Positions 8,142 to 8,677 of a stretch of DNA of 8,677 nucleotides are shown one piece after another. The notes beneath the pieces were generated by a model, which did not search any database, was not told where the DNA came from, and saw only the letters and a list, made by a program, of their open reading frames with translations. A program made the translations under genes and the position numbers. This stretch comes from DAIRET01 sp036795455 (GTDB taxonomy: Bacteria > Bacteroidota > Ignavibacteria > Ignavibacteriales > Ignavibacteriaceae): NCBI GenBank assembly GCA_036795455.1, contig DAIRET010000121.1, positions 1 to 8,677 on the forward strand, written 5' to 3'. Numbering within the stretch: position 1 is the stretch's first letter; each line of letters starts with the position of its first letter.

Positions 8142-8294
8142 ACGGTTTGTAAAAAAAAGTCCCCCAAGAACGAGATAATAACTCAAGCCGCTAAACTATT
8201 TCTGAAATACTTCGATAATAAATTCGGAATTCTGTATCTATTGCTATTTATCGGTCCCGGCGGGATTAAAGAACGTAAAATAGAATTAGTTTAG
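8142..8294 (+). pseudogene. Probable relic of a TetR/AcrR-family regulator N-terminus
   Basis: Starting directly after the antiporter stop and in the same frame, 50 sense codons run to a TAG at 8292-8294 with no ATG, GTG or TTG in frame. The translation contains KNEIITQAAKLFLK (8169 on), which resembles helix 1 of TetR DNA-binding domains (pattern I-x-x-x-A-x-x-L-F). It is followed at once by YFDNKFGILYLLL (8208 on), which resembles the helix 3/4 region (pattern YxFxxKxxLxxxxL). In intact TetR proteins about 24 residues carrying the helix-turn-helix lie between these blocks; here they are missing. The ligand-binding domain is also gone. The ACG at 8142 could be a mutated ATG, but that is speculation. 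Taken together this reads as a decayed regulator, perhaps once linked to the antiporter. The match is by eye over two short blocks, so confidence is moderate. The alternative is chance similarity in non-coding spacer. Confidence 0.45.
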
Positions 8295-8309
8295 AATAGC
8301 CAAATATTT

Positions 8310-8317
8310 TATTTTTG
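8310..8317 (+). promoter_or_regulatory. Candidate -7 promoter element for the TPR-protein gene
   Basis: TATTTTTG, identical to the element ahead of the antiporter, begins 30 bases before the GTG start. It is directly preceded by the short palindrome AAATATTT (8302-8309). A weak -33 candidate, TTTAG at 8290-8294, lies about 16 bases upstream, somewhat short for the Bacteroidota spacing. The predicted leader is short and A-rich, which is common in this lineage. The position just upstream of a new gene behind a non-coding spacer supports the call. Confidence 0.5.
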
Positions 8318-8339
8318 CATATATTAAAAAAACGAAAAA

Positions 8340-8677
8340 GTGAAAAAATTTCTCAGCCTTTTTATATTTTTATCGATTACTCTATTCAGCAGGACTGATA
8401 TTGATTCGATTTTATCGCTAAATGAGTCGCCGCAAAGAATAATAGAAATCTTAAATGGTTTTGCAGAGAAAAATTTTAAAAACGCACCTAACAAAGCACT
8501 AACATACCTTGAAAAAAGTTTCGAACTTCTTCAAGAAATCAATTACCCTTCAGAAGAAGCAAGAGCATATCTTCTAAAAGGCAAAATAATTTGGTTAAAA
8601 GGAGATAATTACTCATCACTTGAACTGATTAGAAAGTCATTATCCATCTATGAAAAGATAAAAGATAAAAAAGGGAT
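8340..8677 (+). CDS. Exported TPR-repeat protein, 3'-truncated by the window edge
   Basis: An open frame starts with GTG at 8340 and runs off the window, giving 112 visible residues. An in-frame TAA at 8325-8327 and the lack of any other start in between make the GTG the only start that includes the signal peptide. Residues 1 to about 18 (KKFLSLFIFLSITLFS) are a signal peptide or membrane anchor. Residues from about 30 on form helix pairs typical of tetratricopeptide repeats: the first helix contains ALTYLEKSFELLQEI, and ARAYLLKGKIIWLKGDN then SSLELIRKSLSIYEKIKDKKG make the next repeat. The ending resembles the EKIGDKKG-type repeats of secreted TPR proteins that, in Bacteroidota and Ignavibacteria, often precede a histidine kinase, adenylate cyclase or DNA-binding output domain. 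That C-terminal part is outside the window, so the function is open. There is no Shine-Dalgarno site; the leader is A-rich. Confidence 0.75.
   Translation, partial: MKKFLSLFIFLSITLFSRTDIDSILSLNESPQRIIEILNGFAEKNFKNAPNKALTYLEKSFELLQEINYPSEEARAYLLKGKIIWLKGDNYSSLELIRKSLSIYEKIKDKKG

Noticed and set aside
8251..8265. Short hairpin TCCC-GGC-GGGA as a terminator after the antiporter
   Set aside because: The stem is only four base pairs plus wobbles, the loop is three bases, and no T-run follows. It also falls within the TetR-like reading frame.

Overview
The window looks like chromosomal DNA from an AT-rich member of the Bacteroidota/Chlorobiota/Ignavibacteria lineage. This is inferred from three things: the gene families, A-rich leaders that mostly lack a clear Shine-Dalgarno site, and TAnnTTTG-type -7 elements ahead of two genes. 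I saw no mobile element, CRISPR array, rRNA or tRNA gene. All recognisable genes lie on the + strand.

Layout: (1) 2-2128 is the 3' part of a large DUF4175-like coiled-coil envelope protein whose start lies before the window. (2) 2168-4201 is an exported GH20 beta-N-acetylhexosaminidase. (3) 4221-6047 is an exported 5'-nucleotidase/cyclic phosphodiesterase-type metallophosphoesterase. These three are separated by only 39 and 19 bases, with no visible terminator or promoter between them, so they may be co-transcribed. (4) 6048-6170 is a 123-base spacer with a candidate promoter, a palindrome touching it, and two start-stop codon pairs. (5) 6171-8141 is a KefB/CPA2-type cation:proton antiporter with cytoplasmic RCK (TrkA-N and TrkA-C) domains. 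(6) 8142-8339 holds no intact gene. Its first part reads, without a start codon, as what appears to be the collapsed N-terminus of a TetR-family regulator, followed by a second candidate promoter. (7) 8340 to the window end is the 5' part of a GTG-started, exported TPR-repeat protein.

How the genes fit together: the hexosaminidase and nucleotidase are both exported hydrolases that would release amino sugars and nucleosides outside the cytoplasm, so a scavenging or envelope-turnover role is reasonable. The DUF4175-like protein and the antiporter are envelope proteins with no visible mechanistic link to them. I found no clearly new system. The most interesting hidden signal is the probable TetR-family gene relic directly behind the antiporter.
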